DNA from: an uncultured Gammaproteobacteria bacterium
GTDB taxonomy: Bacteria > Pseudomonadota > Gammaproteobacteria > PS1 > Pseudothioglobaceae
Assembly: GCA_937899995.1 (NCBI GenBank)
Contig: CALCCK010000014.1
Location: 1-43,564, forward strand
Length of the DNA: 43,564 nt
Direction: 5' to 3'
Of the stretch, positions 42,881 through 43,564 are shown in pieces. Every line of letters begins with the position of its first letter. Position 1 is the stretch's first letter. Below the pieces are notes generated by a model that saw only the letters and a program-made list of their open reading frames with translations, was not told where the DNA came from and searched no databases. Made by a program: the position numbers and the translations under genes.

Positions 42881-43364
42881 ATGAGCTGGCTAAAAAAAAT
42901 CTTACCCACGATTACCAATGTTGTAAAAAAGAACATTCCTGAAGGCTTGTGGAGCAAATGCCCTAAGTGTGAATCCACTTTATACGAAGAAGAGCTTAAG
43001 CAACTGACTTATGTGTGTCCAAATTGTGACCACCATATGCGTATTTCAGCCAGAGTGCGACTTGAAAGTTTTTTGGATGTTGATGGCCAAGAAGAAATTG
43101 CACCAAATTTAGTCGCCGTTGATCCACTAAAGTTTAAAGACCAAAAGAAGTATAAAGACCGCTATTTACAAGCGCAAAAAAATACCGGCGAGAAAGATGC
43201 GTTAGTGGTTAAAAAAGGCACTCTAAATGGTATGTCTGTTGTTGTTGCTGCTTTTGAGTTTAAATTTATGGGTGGCTCAATGGGCTCTGTGGTTGGTGAA
43301 AAGTTTGTACGCGCCGCACAAGAAAGCATCCGTACCAATTCACCACTTATTTGTTTTTCAGCTT
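42881..43364 (+). CDS. accD: Acetyl-CoA carboxylase carboxyltransferase subunit beta, truncated by adapter junction
   Basis: [39 protein letters not shown]...[22 protein letters not shown]; ends mid-domain at SPLICFSA where the family continues SGGARM. The track start (42827) is too far upstream. Confidence 0.94.
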
Positions 43365-43564
43365 AGATCGGAAGAGCACACGTCTGAACTCCAGTCACAA
43401 GCCTACATCGTATGCCGTCTGCTGCTTGAAAAAAAAAAACAAGCACTCACGAACGCGAAGTACACACACTGTGAGACTCCCCAAAGTGACACATCATGAC
43501 ACACAGATGCACGCTGTATACAACCACCAGATAGTTCCTACAGATGACATAATATAAGTACAAG
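43365..43564 (+). other. Illumina TruSeq adapter read-through plus poly-A and noise (assembly/trimming artefact)
   Basis: 43365-43398 AGATCGGAAGAGCACACGTCTGAACTCCAGTCAC is an exact adapter match; then an index-like stretch, ..ATCGTATGCCGTCTgCTGCTTG (43428) close to ATCTCGTATGCCGTCTTCTGCTTG, A11 (43429-43439), then unrelated sequence to the end. Confidence 0.98.

Noticed and set aside
43227-43557. ORFs of 90 and 68 aa at the right end
   Set aside because: Their distinctive sequence (RSEEHTSELQS, DRKSTRLNSSH) is translated Illumina adapter; not genes.

Overview
The window is a compact, AT-rich gammaproteobacterial chromosomal contig end made up mostly of housekeeping genes. Protein content and gene order suggest the SUP05/Thioglobaceae-like sulfur-oxidiser group, but this is inference and was not searched. 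Minus-strand blocks: tsf(partial)-rpsB, gpmI-rpe, ychF-pth-rplY, ubiE-ubiJ-ubiB, accB-accC-argC-erpA-gltA, aroQ, dsbD, adk, grpE. Plus strand: nadK-recN and a complete F-type ATP synthase operon atpIBEFHAGDC. Then minus kdsC/ampD/TauD-like and yidC-yidD-rnpA-rpmH; plus smg-topA, two unknown ORFs and trpF-trpB; minus glmU and a secreted unknown; plus rpmE, hemE, trpA and truncated accD. I see no convincing new multi-gene system, CRISPR array, tRNA/rRNA or mobile element. The strongest unexpected observations are: (1) the last ~200 bp is an Illumina TruSeq adapter read-through plus poly-A and noise fused to accD, i.e. a technical artefact; (2) an internally deleted, frameshifted ccoI/fixI-like copper P-type ATPase relic upstream of rpmE; (3) a probable dprA C-terminal relic upstream of smg, at what looks like a rearrangement breakpoint next to rpmH; (4) ribosomal protein S2 with a ~90-aa K/E/A-rich tail ending in a HeH/SAP/Rho-N-like motif; (5) DsbD with a duplicated N-terminal domain; (6) a two-ORF unknown module between topA and trpF.
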